64,000 nt of DNA from JAPOXR01 sp965214695 (GCA_965214695.1 OZ243967.1:868001-932000); one strand, 5' to 3'; numbered from the stretch's first letter, positions 53,001 through 62,331 are shown. Translations and numbers: made by a program. The notes: generated by a model not told the origin, from the sequence alone.

Positions 53001-53262
53001 CCACCTCCACCCCCTCCAGGAGCAGGGTTGGTCGGTCCTGTTCCGCGTCCACGGACAGGGTCAACGCGCCGATCGTCGCTTGCCCCCGCTCGCCAATGAC
53101 CGAATTCACGTAGTCTTCGATTGCAACCCGCACTGCATCCGGTACCTGGACCGGCGTCGTTGCCGACAAACCCCCGGTCGAGGCAACAAGCAGCCCCGCC
53201 GCAACCGCCAGTGCGGTGAGGTAACCCGAAACCCGGTCAAACAGACATTTGCGTCCTGACTT
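50062..53262 (-). CDS. YhdP/AsmA-like (DUF3971) envelope protein
   Basis: A very large protein of 1,066 residues with an N-terminal signal or membrane helix (LTALAVAAGLLVASTGG), followed by long beta-rich repeats with many GEAGL, ARLEFDRTGQ and similar strands. The DUF3971-type central part and AsmA-like C-terminus (SYISIVGLFDDLVTSGI, NPMNEVARKTFLQFFGLKKG, GPLQGIFN) fit the YhdP family. Such bridge-like proteins are thought to carry phospholipids between membranes. The ATG at 53262 (MKSGRKC) was chosen over an upstream ATG at 53292. Confidence 0.8.
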   Translation of the reverse strand, partial: KSGRKCLFDRVSGYLTALAVAAGLLVASTGGLSATTPVQVPDAVRVAIEDYVNSVIGERGQATIGALTLSVDAEQDRPTLLLEGVEVAGLLPGRTVSVGEIEIVVEIRSLFSADIGPSRIAARGLTIGPPSVPAAQSPSPQGQMTDALASLTMVLESMTSSGPDQVSVADARIVDALPGIDLVAASLDLVRAEDDVRILGSMAMVRDGMELGNATIDGRHHATDGSTNLFVTAKSADAGTLTSILSAASGQISGGGEAGLSARLEFDRTGQLISMTGSISLDGGAIPLPGIAEPYLVGSASVGFAYGQETGRIAISDIVLETETGRGRGRGFAYVDASANAGPVVTGQLDLAEILIDDPGLFAEPAEIESISVAFRVGLAPLHLHFTRFSLDSGDAVLRAEGEAGMADNGWFANLSFSVDDMDRDTLLAHWPVSLAAGVRDGVARVHEQGSVDNIHGALSYSGQSGWTAHVSFEFADSIVRYMRDFPPVLAATGFGTLTEKSAYFVLERGSIALSGSGDVDVSGSDFSVPDMWTERPGSVIRVKFRGPVQAVFSWLDHPPFRFLEKAGLGTDFAEGLADGYSTVQIPVKEPRPEEVTFSVGGTITDIRSSVLGEDVPLESMRLAVWANNSEITVSGAGTIDGAPGAGEWRLGLDEDGGSLLIGTIQLSQDLLESLGITRLGRLIDGTREADFFVSLSPGTEIRFGITTSAAALGMNVPLLALAADGDEAAEFVVEGVLDEEARITRVSIIGDGFEAEGVPRVAPSGQGTVLEFESVRIGEWFSAPVRLGTDESGRVRVALLGGVIDLTRLGKVDFANGSGGLDLPMAIRLDRLILSPTIELTEIVGEVSVDGPVRGKLTGRINGGQIVGIEIATSEQGLAAYLVTNDAGAAMRDAGITGNLHGGEMELSLLPRTGAGSYRGQLLITNAVVRDMPVLSEVLSYISIVGLFDDLVTSGITFTTIEAEFEIDSERIVLNNGVAGGPSIGIRMEGFLDTRHSVLDIEGTITPFNPMNEVARKTFLQFFGLKKGAGIGGVAFFVKGPTGNLTAGANPLTIITPGPLQGIFN

Positions 53263-53530
53263 CATGAACAGCCCAACAATAACGCCATGCACCTACCTGG
53301 CGACACCGCGGCAGATAAGTCGCCGAATGAACGAGTCTGCCCTGGCCTTCTCAGCATCGGGAAATCTGTCAACGGCCGACCAACTGGCTGCTTCGATTCC
53401 GGATTCGGCAGTCGCGAAGACGGTATACCATACCGTGATGCAAATCCATCTTGTAGACGGGAAGGCGGCTGGATATCCTCTTGGCTTGGTGAAGCCCCGG
53501 CCAGCCGGGTCGGAATTGTGCAGGTGACAG

Positions 53531-54742
53531 TTGTCGAGTGACGTGAAGTCCATCGACAGCGGATATGTCGGAAGAGTGCTCAGCGAACAGTTCATAACCA
53601 TCCGGTCCGCCTCCGGGCACCGGACCTTCCGAATCGGACCGGGGCTGCTGGTTTCTGCCATTGCCGCCAGCATCGGATTGCTGGCCTGGATGGCCCTGTC
53701 AACCGGCATGGCGATGTGGCACCTTGCCGGCGTCGATGACCCGGGCACGGCATCGGACGGCAGCAGAACATCGCAGTCCGACCTTCTCGGTAACGAGATT
53801 GCTCGCCTGGAGAAGGTCGAAGACCTGCTTGAAGGCCAACACAGCGCCACATTGCTGGCGCTGCGAGACTCGGCCGTCCGGAGAGCGCGGTCGGAGGCAC
53901 TGCTCGCCGAAATCGGGCCGTCCGAGGATATGGGCCAGGAAGCCGACGGGGCCGGTGGTGGCGGTGACCACATATTGCTGGCGCTGGACCGGACCGTCGA
54001 GGAGCTTGCTGCGGTCAGGCAGCAGAACCGGGATTTGGACAACCAGGTGAAATTGCTGACACAGGAATCCAGGCGGGTGGAATCCGTTGTCCTGAGACTC
54101 TCCGCAGCGATCAATTCGGCAACCGAACGCATCGAGAATGAACTTGTCCGGCTGGACCAGTCCCCCGAAGCGCTGGTCAACGAGATACGCTCGATCCATG
54201 CCGGACGGGGCGGATGGCTGGACGAGGCCAACCTTCGGAGCCACGGGCCTGACTCGGCGGCGGCGGACCGACTGGCAACCATGATCGAGTCACTGGCCGG
54301 AGATATCGACCGGCTGGACATGATCAGGCTTGCCTACCTGTCGGCGCCCTTGGCCCACCCGGTCCCGGGCCGGCGTGTCCGCCTGTCAAGCCGGTTCGGC
54401 AACCGGATGCATCCCGTGTACAACCGGCGACAATTTCACGAAGGGGTCGACTATGCCGCCGCCACCGGAACCCCGGTGCGGGCGACGGGAGACGGCATTG
54501 TTACCTTTGCCGGCTGGGAAAGCGGATTCGGGCGGGTGGTCAAGATCAGGCATGTCGGCGATACCGAGACCCGGTATGGTCATCTGAACAAAATTCACGT
54601 CAGGAAATGGCAAAGGGTTTCCAGAGGTGACCATATTGGTGATATAGGGTCTACGGGCAATTCTACAGGCCCCCATCTTCATTACGAAGTACGTGTAGGC
54701 GGGAAACCCGTCAATCCATTGGAATTCATCAGGATACATTAA
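53531..54742 (+). CDS. M23-family peptidoglycan endopeptidase (DUF5930-type)
   Basis: The 403-residue envelope protein has one transmembrane helix near the N-terminus (LLVSAIAASIGLLAWMALSTG), a coiled-coil region (about residues 155-215) and a C-terminal LytM/M23 domain. Zinc ligands are in FHEGVDYAA and HLHYEVRVGG, with GNRMHPVYNRR before them, so it should be catalytic. It is directly followed by a bactofilin gene (1 base apart), a common pair that localises wall hydrolysis. The start is TTG at 53531 or GTG at 53543. Confidence 0.88.
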   Translation: MSSDVKSIDSGYVGRVLSEQFITIRSASGHRTFRIGPGLLVSAIAASIGLLAWMALSTGMAMWHLAGVDDPGTASDGSRTSQSDLLGNEIARLEKVEDLLEGQHSATLLALRDSAVRRARSEALLAEIGPSEDMGQEADGAGGGGDHILLALDRTVEELAAVRQQNRDLDNQVKLLTQESRRVESVVLRLSAAINSATERIENELVRLDQSPEALVNEIRSIHAGRGGWLDEANLRSHGPDSAAADRLATMIESLAGDIDRLDMIRLAYLSAPLAHPVPGRRVRLSSRFGNRMHPVYNRRQFHEGVDYAAATGTPVRATGDGIVTFAGWESGFGRVVKIRHVGDTETRYGHLNKIHVRKWQRVSRGDHIGDIGSTGNSTGPHLHYEVRVGGKPVNPLEFIRIH

Positions 54743-54743
54743 A

Positions 54744-55250
54744 ATGTTTACCAACCGAAAGAGCAACGAAACTCCCGGACAATCCCAGCAACCAGCCGCC
54801 CAGCCTGCGAATTCGCCACCGGTTGCACGAAAGGCTGTGCCGACAGGAGCCAAGAACGCCAAGGGAGGCGGACAACCGTCAACCCTCTCGACCGACCTCT
54901 TCATCAAGGGCAATCTCAAGACCGAGAGCGACATCAAGATTGAAGGCCAGGTAGAGGGTGATGTCAGGGCAAGGTTGCTCACGATCGGGGAGCACGCCAC
55001 CATCAGGGGACAATTGATGGGTGACGAGGTGGTGATCAACGGCCGAATCATCGGCAAGATCCGGGGCATCAAGGTCAGGCTGAACTCGGGCGCCCGTGTC
55101 GAAGGCGACATCATTCACGAGACCATCGCCATAGAGGCTGGTGCCCATTTCGAGGGATCTGTAAAGCGTCAGGACAATCCGCTCGCCGAACATGTGGCAC
55201 CGCCGGCAGCACGGATCAAGCGCGGGCCCAAGGACCAGGATGGCTCGTAA
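54744..55250 (+). CDS. Bactofilin (polymer-forming cytoskeletal protein)
   Basis: The 168-residue product has a disordered Pro/Ala-rich N-terminus (1-45), then a bactofilin beta-helix core (TDLFIKGNLKTESDIKIEGQ, VEGDVRARLLTIGEHATIRG, GDEVVINGRIIGKIRG) and a basic tail. Bactofilins polymerise into filaments that scaffold cell-wall enzymes; the adjacent M23 peptidase supports this. Confidence 0.92.
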   Translation: MFTNRKSNETPGQSQQPAAQPANSPPVARKAVPTGAKNAKGGGQPSTLSTDLFIKGNLKTESDIKIEGQVEGDVRARLLTIGEHATIRGQLMGDEVVINGRIIGKIRGIKVRLNSGARVEGDIIHETIAIEAGAHFEGSVKRQDNPLAEHVAPPAARIKRGPKDQDGS

Positions 55251-55412
55251 GGGGAGAGGCCCTCTGCAAGACCGACAGGTCAGCGCGAACCCTTCCGGCT
55301 GATGCGGGATTCCGCGAGGGCAGCCCCTGTGCGACCGGCTGGGTGAACATATCGCCCCGCGCCTTCCGCAACTCCAGCCTACCGGCCTACCTCCCTGTTG
55401 AACTGGCTCTGC

Positions 55413-55436
55413 CCTGGCCGAATTCACCGGGCCAGG
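55413..55436. terminator. Hairpin between convergent bactofilin and prfB genes
   Basis: CCTGGCC (55413-55419) and GGCCAGG (55430-55436) form a 7-bp stem with a 10-base loop, 11 bases beyond the prfB stop. No T-run is present on either strand. Confidence 0.4.
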
Positions 55437-55446
55437 CGGCGCCGAG

Positions 55447-56559
55447 TCAATTGGTTCGGGCGCGGCCGGTGGCACTTTGAGCAAGGACGGCGGCCATGAA
55501 CTCGTCAAGGTCTCCGTCGAGGACGGCCTGGGTGTCGGAGGTTTCGATCTGGGTCCGCAGATCCTTGACCAGCCGGTACGGTGTGAGCACGTAGGACCGA
55601 ATCTGGTTTCCCCACCCGGCGTCACCCTTCTGGCTGTGCATCTCCTGCATCTGCTCGTTGCGCCGGTTCAATTCGATCTCGTAGAGCTTCGATCGGAGCG
55701 CCGCCAGGCAGATGGCCCGGTTCTGGTGCTGGGACTTCTCGGACGAGGTCACGACGATGCCGGACGGCAAATGTGTCAGGCGGACGGCCGAGTCGGTCTT
55801 GTTGACATGCTGGCCCCCTGCACCTGATGCCCTGAAAGTATCGACGCGAAGATCGGCCGGATTGATCTCGATCTCGATGCTGTCATCGATAACCGGGTAG
55901 ACTGAAACCGCACTGAAGGAGGTGTGGCGCCGGGAATTGCTGTCGAAGGGGGAGTTCCTGACCAGCCGGTGCACGCCCGATTCCGATTTCAGCCAGCCAA
56001 AGGCGTGCTTCCCCGACACCTTCATGGTCACCGATTTGTACCCGGCCTCGCCATCGCGGTTGGCGGCAATGGTCTCGATCTCGTAGCCGCGCCGCCGCGC
56101 CCATTTCTCGTACATCCTCGCCAGCATCATGGCCCAGTCGCAGGATTCGGTTCCACCGGCACCGGCATTGATTTCCAGGAATGCGTCATTGGCGTCGGCC
56201 TCGCCACTCAGGAGCGCCTCCATTTCCAGTTTCCCGGCCCGGCGCTGCAACTCGTCCAGCGCGGGAACAACCTCCTCCAGCAACTCCTCATCGGCCTCCG
56301 ATTCGGCAAGTTCGACCAGGGCGGTGATGTCGTCGAATTCGCCCTGAAGGGAATCGAGCATCTCCAGCGAATCGGCAAGGGCCTGCCGTTTCCGCATCAC
56401 GGTCTGGGCCCGGTTCCGGTCGCTCCAGAAACCGGGATCTTCCGACAAGGCATTGAATTCGGCGAGTTTCCTCTCGACCGACGCCCGGTCAATCCGTGCC
56501 GTCAGCAATTCGAGCGACCTTCCGATCGCATCCACCGAGTTCTGTAGATCTGCTCGCAT
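55447..56559 (-). CDS. prfB: Peptide chain release factor 2
   Basis: Recognises UGA and UAA stops. The 370-residue product carries the tripeptide anticodon SPF in RLVRNSPFDSNSRRH and the GGQ loop in GAGGQHVNKTDSAVRLTH. The coding sequence is continuous from MRADLQNS, so the programmed +1 frameshift seen in E. coli prfB is absent here. Start at ATG 56559; an upstream frame to 56655 was rejected. Confidence 0.95.
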   Translation of the reverse strand: MRADLQNSVDAIGRSLELLTARIDRASVERKLAEFNALSEDPGFWSDRNRAQTVMRKRQALADSLEMLDSLQGEFDDITALVELAESEADEELLEEVVPALDELQRRAGKLEMEALLSGEADANDAFLEINAGAGGTESCDWAMMLARMYEKWARRRGYEIETIAANRDGEAGYKSVTMKVSGKHAFGWLKSESGVHRLVRNSPFDSNSRRHTSFSAVSVYPVIDDSIEIEINPADLRVDTFRASGAGGQHVNKTDSAVRLTHLPSGIVVTSSEKSQHQNRAICLAALRSKLYEIELNRRNEQMQEMHSQKGDAGWGNQIRSYVLTPYRLVKDLRTQIETSDTQAVLDGDLDEFMAAVLAQSATGRARTN

Positions 56560-56752
56560 TTGTCCGTGTCGCCCATTGCCTGTCGCCGGCGCGGTCCGGA
56601 GTGGTCGGAAATCCGTCCTGCCATTGCTGGTGCGGCTGCCACCCGGGCCGACCACGACACATGATGCAGAAAGGCCTGGAGTTCAAGAAGATCGGCACGC
56701 TGTGGACCACATCTGTGTCGTCGGTGCAGCCCTGCGGAGGTGCGGCCGGTCG

Positions 56753-56824
56753 CGGTTCAGTACAGCCCATACCGGGTTGTGCAGCCAGCCGCCAGGCATG
56801 CAGTCGGTCGGTTCAGTACAGCCC
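56753..56824. repeat. Duplicated 16-base end of the PBP1A gene
   Basis: CGGTTCAGTACAGCCC occurs at 56753-56768 and again at 56809-56824. The second copy contains the stop and last codons of the PBP1A gene; the first is 40 bases beyond the stop. A small slippage or recombination duplication is likely. Confidence 0.55.
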
Positions 56825-59461
56825 CCCCGATGAGAGTGCGCCGAATGAACTGGACGGGCCGGGGGCGTCCTCGCTGGCCTCCGCACCCCTCTCCGGTTCG
56901 GCGATAGCGGCTGGCGAAGATTGTGCCTGGTTGTCTTCAGGCACGTAGACGGCCAGGTCCGACCCCATGACAAATCCGCCATCGACGATCCTGATCTCAC
57001 CCGGGCGAGGCTCGCTTCCCAGTCGGAAATACTCGGCAACGTCGTTATTGCCCGGCTCGCCATCGGCCGAGCCTGACGGCACGCCGGTATCGCGGTTGAT
57101 TGCCACGAACACGCCACCCTCGGGGATCTTGAATTCGGCCGAGCCGTACCGCTTGACCGCTTCCTTCATGAATGAATTGAAGACCGGGCCGCACAAATTG
57201 CTGCCATAGGCATGCCGTCCCAGCGACCTCGGCTCGTCAAAACCCATGTAGCACCCGGCAACGATATCCGGGGTAAACCCGACGATCCACGCATCCCTGG
57301 AATCGTTGGTGGTGCCGGTCTTGGCCGCCACCGGAACCCCGAGATCGACCACCCGCGACGCGGTTCCTCTTTCTACCACCCCGCGCATCATCGACGTGAT
57401 CTGGTATGCGGTAATGGCATCGATGATGCGGCTGCGATAAGCCAGCACCTGCGGCACCGTGCCACCGGGAAGAGATGGTTCGCCGCAATCCAGGCACAGG
57501 CGGGTGTCATGGTTGTAGACCGTCCTGCCCCGGCGATTCTGCACGCGGTCAACCAGGGTCGGGATGACCCGCTCGCCGCCATTGGCAAACATCGCGTAGC
57601 CGGCAACCATCCGAAACAGCGTGGTTTCCTGCGCCCCCAGTGAATTGGCCAGGAATGGCTGCATGTCCTCGTAGATGCCGAAATCCCGGGCATAGCCGGC
57701 CACCTTGTCCATGCCGACATCATCGGCAATGCGGATTGTCATGAGGTTGCGCGACTTCTCGATTCCCTTGCGGACCGGAACCGGTCCGAGGAAATCATTG
57801 CCGGAATTCTTCGGTTGCCACAGCCCCTCCGGGGTTTCGAACTCGATCGGCGCATCGATGACGATGGTGGCAGGGGTATATCCGGTATCCAGCGCCGCCG
57901 CATACACGAAGGGCTTGAATGACGATCCGGGTTGCCGGTTGGCCTGGGTTGCCCGGTTGAATACCGATTGCTGGTAGGAGAATCCGCCCTGCATCGCCAG
58001 CACCCGCCCGGAATTGGCATCAATGGCTACGAACGCGCCCTGGATTTCCGGGATCTGCCGCAGCGACCAGCGTTCTGGCCCGTCGCCCTCGCCAGCCATG
58101 TCTGCCACGAACACCACCTCCCCGACCTCGAGGATATCCGCCACCCCGTTGACTCGGTCTGTGCCGCCATCCGGGCGCCGCCTTGCCGACACCCATTCGA
58201 CATCGGCATTCCCGATGATGTCATCGACCTCCAGTTCCCGACCACTGATCCCCAGCTGGGCGCCCCGGTCGGTCATTCTCAGAACGATGGCGGGAATCCA
58301 GCCCGGTATGTCCCGCGGCAACCCGGAATCGTCCAGCTCTTCCCGCCATGCTGCCTCCGCCTCCAGCACCGCGCCATCGACAACGATCCCGGTCCCGCGC
58401 CAGATCCGGCCGCGCTGGCGGTCGTAGGATTCAAGCCCGGACCGCAGCACCTCGGCGGCCGTTGCCTGCAGACCGGCATCCACGGTTGCCCTGATGGTCA
58501 GGCCACCATTGAAGAACTCGTCCTGGCCGAACGAACTGGAAAGCTGGCGCCTGATCTCGTCGGTGAAATAATCCCGATATGGAAGCCTGGAGCGGAACGA
58601 GGAAAAATCGCCGGCCTGCACCGTCCGCAACTCGGCTTGCCGGGCCAGTTCGCCCTCCACCTCGTCGATGAATCCGTTCTCCACCATCTCGTTGATGACG
58701 AAATTGCGCCGCACCATTGCCGCGGCCCTGGCGGTGACCGGATGGTACCTTGACGGCGCCTTTGGCAGCGCCGCCAGGTAGGCCGCCTCCTCGATTGACA
58801 ATTCGTCCAGCGACTTGTTGAAATAGGTTTGGGCGGCGGCGGTGACCCCGTAGGAATTCCGCCCGAGAAAGATTTGGTTCAGGTAGAGCTCGAGGATCTG
58901 GTCCTTTTCGAGGGTCCTCTCGATCTTGTAGGCAAGAATCAGTTCCTTGACCTTCCGCTCGGCCGATCGTTCGTTGTCGAGCAGGAAATTCTTCATGACT
59001 TGCTGGGTGATGGTCGAGGCTCCTCGCAGCCTCTGGCCGGCCATGGCGTCGAGAATGGCCTTGACCAGCCCGACGGGGTCGTAGCCCCGATGCGTGTAGA
59101 AGTTCTTGTCCTCGGCCGAAATGACTGCATTCTTAACCAGGTCGGGTATCTCCTCGATCGGGCTGAACAGCCGCCGCTCATTGGCAAATTCGTCGATCAG
59201 CCTGCCCTCCGACGAAAAGATGCGGCTGATGATCGGTGGCTCGTAATTGGCCAGTTGCTCGTAATTCGGAAGGTCTCGGTCGAACAGCCACACCAGGCAA
59301 TCGAGCAGCAAGGCTGCGCCGAGTACTGCCAGCACCGCCCAGCTGAAGACGAAACCCAGCGCCCCCTGTAGCCTCCGAATCCAGAACCGGGCACCCGGCG
59401 CTCGCGCGGCCGGCTTGCCGTCAGTTTCGGAAGTGACTGTGCGGGAGCTGTCGGTCTGCAT
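56813..59461 (-). CDS. mrcA: Penicillin-binding protein 1A (bifunctional)
   Basis: The 882-residue membrane enzyme has one N-terminal helix (GALGFVFSWAVLAVLGAALLL). The glycosyltransferase domain has the catalytic glutamate in SAEDKNFYTHRGYDP and TITQQVMKNFLL. An oligosaccharide-binding-like insertion precedes the transpeptidase domain, whose motifs are PGSSFKPFVYAAALD (SxxK), KSRNLMTIRI (SxN) and AAKTGTTNDSRDAW (KTG). Start at ATG 59461 (MQTDSSR). It lies upstream of prfB on the same strand. Confidence 0.94.
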   Translation of the reverse strand: MQTDSSRTVTSETDGKPAARAPGARFWIRRLQGALGFVFSWAVLAVLGAALLLDCLVWLFDRDLPNYEQLANYEPPIISRIFSSEGRLIDEFANERRLFSPIEEIPDLVKNAVISAEDKNFYTHRGYDPVGLVKAILDAMAGQRLRGASTITQQVMKNFLLDNERSAERKVKELILAYKIERTLEKDQILELYLNQIFLGRNSYGVTAAAQTYFNKSLDELSIEEAAYLAALPKAPSRYHPVTARAAAMVRRNFVINEMVENGFIDEVEGELARQAELRTVQAGDFSSFRSRLPYRDYFTDEIRRQLSSSFGQDEFFNGGLTIRATVDAGLQATAAEVLRSGLESYDRQRGRIWRGTGIVVDGAVLEAEAAWREELDDSGLPRDIPGWIPAIVLRMTDRGAQLGISGRELEVDDIIGNADVEWVSARRRPDGGTDRVNGVADILEVGEVVFVADMAGEGDGPERWSLRQIPEIQGAFVAIDANSGRVLAMQGGFSYQQSVFNRATQANRQPGSSFKPFVYAAALDTGYTPATIVIDAPIEFETPEGLWQPKNSGNDFLGPVPVRKGIEKSRNLMTIRIADDVGMDKVAGYARDFGIYEDMQPFLANSLGAQETTLFRMVAGYAMFANGGERVIPTLVDRVQNRRGRTVYNHDTRLCLDCGEPSLPGGTVPQVLAYRSRIIDAITAYQITSMMRGVVERGTASRVVDLGVPVAAKTGTTNDSRDAWIVGFTPDIVAGCYMGFDEPRSLGRHAYGSNLCGPVFNSFMKEAVKRYGSAEFKIPEGGVFVAINRDTGVPSGSADGEPGNNDVAEYFRLGSEPRPGEIRIVDGGFVMGSDLAVYVPEDNQAQSSPAAIAEPERGAEASEDAPGPSSSFGALSSGGLY

Positions 59462-59964
59462 CCAGGGGCCCAATTCGTGAGTTGCAAGTAATGTGTTTAA
59501 CCCGCCCAATTCAAGCACGCACGCCCAACTGAACCCCCCATGGACACGCAACCGCAACACCTGCAACCATGCAGGCACCGGCGAAGTTGACAGGCCCGGT
59601 CGTTCAACATGAATTTACTGGCAATCTTCGCGGTCTTCGATTATCTGTCCGAAAAAATGTCGGCTCTCCACCATTGCCGGCTGCAGGAAATCAGCATTTG
59701 AACCCGATTCATGCCAGAACCGCGTGTTCACCGGACATATGGCGATGTCCAGATGGCCGGTAGATGACGGATTCGAGGGCGCATGACCGCTCCTCAGGCT
59801 TCGGGCGAAAATTGACAACCATGACCGGGAACCACGTCCAGTGATCACCAATCCGACGCGATACAGCACGAATGGCGGCCAGGCACTTCGGTTCCCCATG
59901 ACAATTCAACCGCTTGCCGAATACGGGATTTCCCTCGATTCGACGGGCGGCACAAGGAACGCCA
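59462..59964. other. 503-bp divergent region between mrcA and the RNase E gene
   Basis: It holds the mrcA promoter and presumably a long untranslated leader for RNase E, which is often autoregulated through its leader. No gene was recognised. In several related genomes, as far as I recall, an amidase gene lies between these two; none is present here. Confidence 0.5.
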
Positions 59965-62331
59965 ATGGCACAACATTTATTGATCGATGCATCACATCCC
60001 GAGGAGACCCGTGTAGCAGTTGTCGATGACGGACGAATCAAGGAATTCGAGTACGAATCGACCAACAAGCAACAGATTACCGGCAACATCTACCTGGCCC
60101 GGGTAGTCAGGGTGGAACCCTCTCTCCAGGCCGTATTCGTGGAATATGGCGGAAACCGGCACGGATTCTTGGCCTTTCCGGAGATTCACCCGCACTACTA
60201 CAATATCCCGGTCGCAGACAAACAGGCCGCCACCGGGAATGACGACGACCCGGAAAGCCCGGATGATGCCGGGCAGAATGCCGCCGGCGACGACACCAAC
60301 AGCGCCCCGGCCCCGGACGACCAGGAGCCCGATGCCGGCGCCGGGACAGCCGGGGATGGCGGGGATGGCGGCGCCGGGACGGCCGGGGATGGTGCCGGGA
60401 CAGCCGAGAATGGTGGTGATGCCGACGAGGGTGGTAGCGATGCTGCTGCCGGGACAGCCGGGGAAGGCGGCGATGACGACGAGCCGGGCGATGACGACGT
60501 GGACGAGGAGGATATCGCCAGGCCGAGACCTCCGGTTCGGCGATACCGGGTCCAGGAGGTCATCCGACAAAAACAACTGGTGCTGGTCCAGATTCTCAAG
60601 GATGAGCGCGGCAACAAGGGTGCGGCGTTAACGACCTATATCAGCCTGGCAGGCCGCTATTGCGTGCTGATGCCCAATACCGACCGCGGCGGTGGAATCA
60701 GCCGCAAGATCACCAATGCCGTCGACCGCCGCAAGCTGAAGTCGATCGTGTCCGACATCGACCTTCCCGAAGGGGTCGGTCTGATCATCAGGACCGCGGG
60801 AGCCAACCGTACCAAACAGGAGATCAAGCGAGATTATGAATACCTGGTCCGGCAATGGGACAAGATCAGGGAATTCACTTTCAAATCGGCGGCGCCGGCG
60901 CTGATTCACGACGATGGCGGGCTGATCAAGCGGACCATCCGTGATGATTACAGCAAGGGTGTCGAGGAAGTGATCGTCGAAGGCGAAGAGGGGTACAAAT
61001 CGGCCAAGAACTTCATGAAGATGATCATGCCGTCTCATGCCAAGCGGGTTAAGAAACATGTCGGCCCGCTACCGCTGTTTGCCAAGTTCGGAATTGAGAA
61101 ACCGCTGTCGAACCTGTTCGAGCCGAGCGTTCCCCTGCCATCTGGAGGCTATATCGTCATCGGAATTACCGAGGCGCTGGTCGCCATCGATGTCAATTCG
61201 GGCAGGTCGACCAGCCATGGATCACTCGAGCAGACTGCCCTGCAGACCAATCTCGAAGCGGCCGAAGTCATTGCCGAGCAGTTGCGGCTACGGGACCTTG
61301 CCGGGCTGATCGTCATCGATTTCATCGACATGGATGAGGGCAAAAACAATTCCGCGGTCGAAAAACGATTCAAGGAATGCCTGAAGGCTGACCGATCGAA
61401 AATTCAGACCGGGCGCATTACCGGTTTCGGATTGCTGGAAATGAGTCGCCAGCGGCTGCGGCCGGGCCTTCAGGAGCTGGTGTCGCAACCATGCGAGACT
61501 TGCAACGGAACCGGCGTGGTCCGCGCCGATGACTGGGTGGCGCTGGATGCGCTTCGCCACATCGAACAGGCGGCGACGGGTGACTCAGGGGTTGAAATCA
61601 TCGCCTCGGCACCGGTTGCGGTTGCCAATATCATTCTGAACCGGAAACGCGCCACCCTGACCCAGATGGAGGATACGCATTCGATAACGGTGTCGGTGGA
61701 GGGATCACCCGACCTTTCCGGCAGCGAACTCCGGCTCAGGAGGATCACGCGGCGTGACCCCGAATCCGATGAGACCCGGGAGGAGATTATCAGCATCGAC
61801 ACCGATGACCGGTCGGGGCGGAAGGGCAAGTCATCCGGCGAACATGGCAGCGAGTCACGGCGACGCCGGCGGCGTTCCCAGCGGGGGTCGGGGCGCCGAG
61901 GTGGGCAGGCTACGCAGGCCGGGGCCGAGTCCGACGACTCCGCCGCCGCGGCGCAGGAGGAATCCGGCCATGATCGGTCGGCAGACAAGGACGGCAAACC
62001 GGAAGACAGAAAGGGACGCCGGAAGCGGCGCCGGGGTGGCTCCAGGAAATCCAGGACCCGCGGCGAGTCCGAGGTGACCAGCCCAGAATCGGTCGAGGAT
62101 CCTGGCAAGCAGGAGATGGCGGAACAAGGTCAGGAGCAGTCGAAACCGCCACGCAAGCGGCGCCGGGGCGGCCGGAAGAAGGGGCAGTCGGGCAAGGGCA
62201 CACTGGCAAAGGATTCCGGGATGGGTGGGTCGGAGGCCGATTCCACGGCCAGCACCGGGGATGGCGACAAGGTCAGCCATGCCTCGGAGGCAGGCGATTC
62301 GGCAACGGCGACCACCACTGAAAGCGGTTGA
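59965..62331 (+). CDS. rne: Ribonuclease E/G family endoribonuclease
   Basis: The 788-residue product begins with RNase E N-terminal residues (AQHLLIDASHPEETRVAVVDDG) and an S1 domain that is split by a low-complexity acidic Gly/Ala/Asp insert (about residues 88-187). The catalytic core follows: MIMPSHAKRVKKH, VAIDVNSGRST and VIDFIDMDEGKNN with the metal-binding aspartates, and the zinc-link QPCETCNGTG. The C-terminal third is charged and basic/acidic, as in degradosome scaffolds (RRRRRSQRGS, RKRRRGG). ATG 59965 is the start. Confidence 0.93.
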   Translation: MAQHLLIDASHPEETRVAVVDDGRIKEFEYESTNKQQITGNIYLARVVRVEPSLQAVFVEYGGNRHGFLAFPEIHPHYYNIPVADKQAATGNDDDPESPDDAGQNAAGDDTNSAPAPDDQEPDAGAGTAGDGGDGGAGTAGDGAGTAENGGDADEGGSDAAAGTAGEGGDDDEPGDDDVDEEDIARPRPPVRRYRVQEVIRQKQLVLVQILKDERGNKGAALTTYISLAGRYCVLMPNTDRGGGISRKITNAVDRRKLKSIVSDIDLPEGVGLIIRTAGANRTKQEIKRDYEYLVRQWDKIREFTFKSAAPALIHDDGGLIKRTIRDDYSKGVEEVIVEGEEGYKSAKNFMKMIMPSHAKRVKKHVGPLPLFAKFGIEKPLSNLFEPSVPLPSGGYIVIGITEALVAIDVNSGRSTSHGSLEQTALQTNLEAAEVIAEQLRLRDLAGLIVIDFIDMDEGKNNSAVEKRFKECLKADRSKIQTGRITGFGLLEMSRQRLRPGLQELVSQPCETCNGTGVVRADDWVALDALRHIEQAATGDSGVEIIASAPVAVANIILNRKRATLTQMEDTHSITVSVEGSPDLSGSELRLRRITRRDPESDETREEIISIDTDDRSGRKGKSSGEHGSESRRRRRRSQRGSGRRGGQATQAGAESDDSAAAAQEESGHDRSADKDGKPEDRKGRRKRRRGGSRKSRTRGESEVTSPESVEDPGKQEMAEQGQEQSKPPRKRRRGGRKKGQSGKGTLAKDSGMGGSEADSTASTGDGDKVSHASEAGDSATATTTESG
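60226..60525 (+). repeat. Low-complexity acidic insert coding repeats in RNase E
   Basis: About 300 bases encode a run rich in Gly, Ala, Asp and Glu, with imperfect repeats of AGTAGDGG type (GGGACAGCCGGGGATGGC-like units near 60345-60410, recurring near 60450). The repeats are in frame and may vary in number between strains. Confidence 0.7.

Noticed and set aside
56480..56559. Programmed frameshift in prfB
   Set aside because: The coding frame is continuous from ATG 56559 with no internal TGA, so the E. coli-type frameshift is absent.
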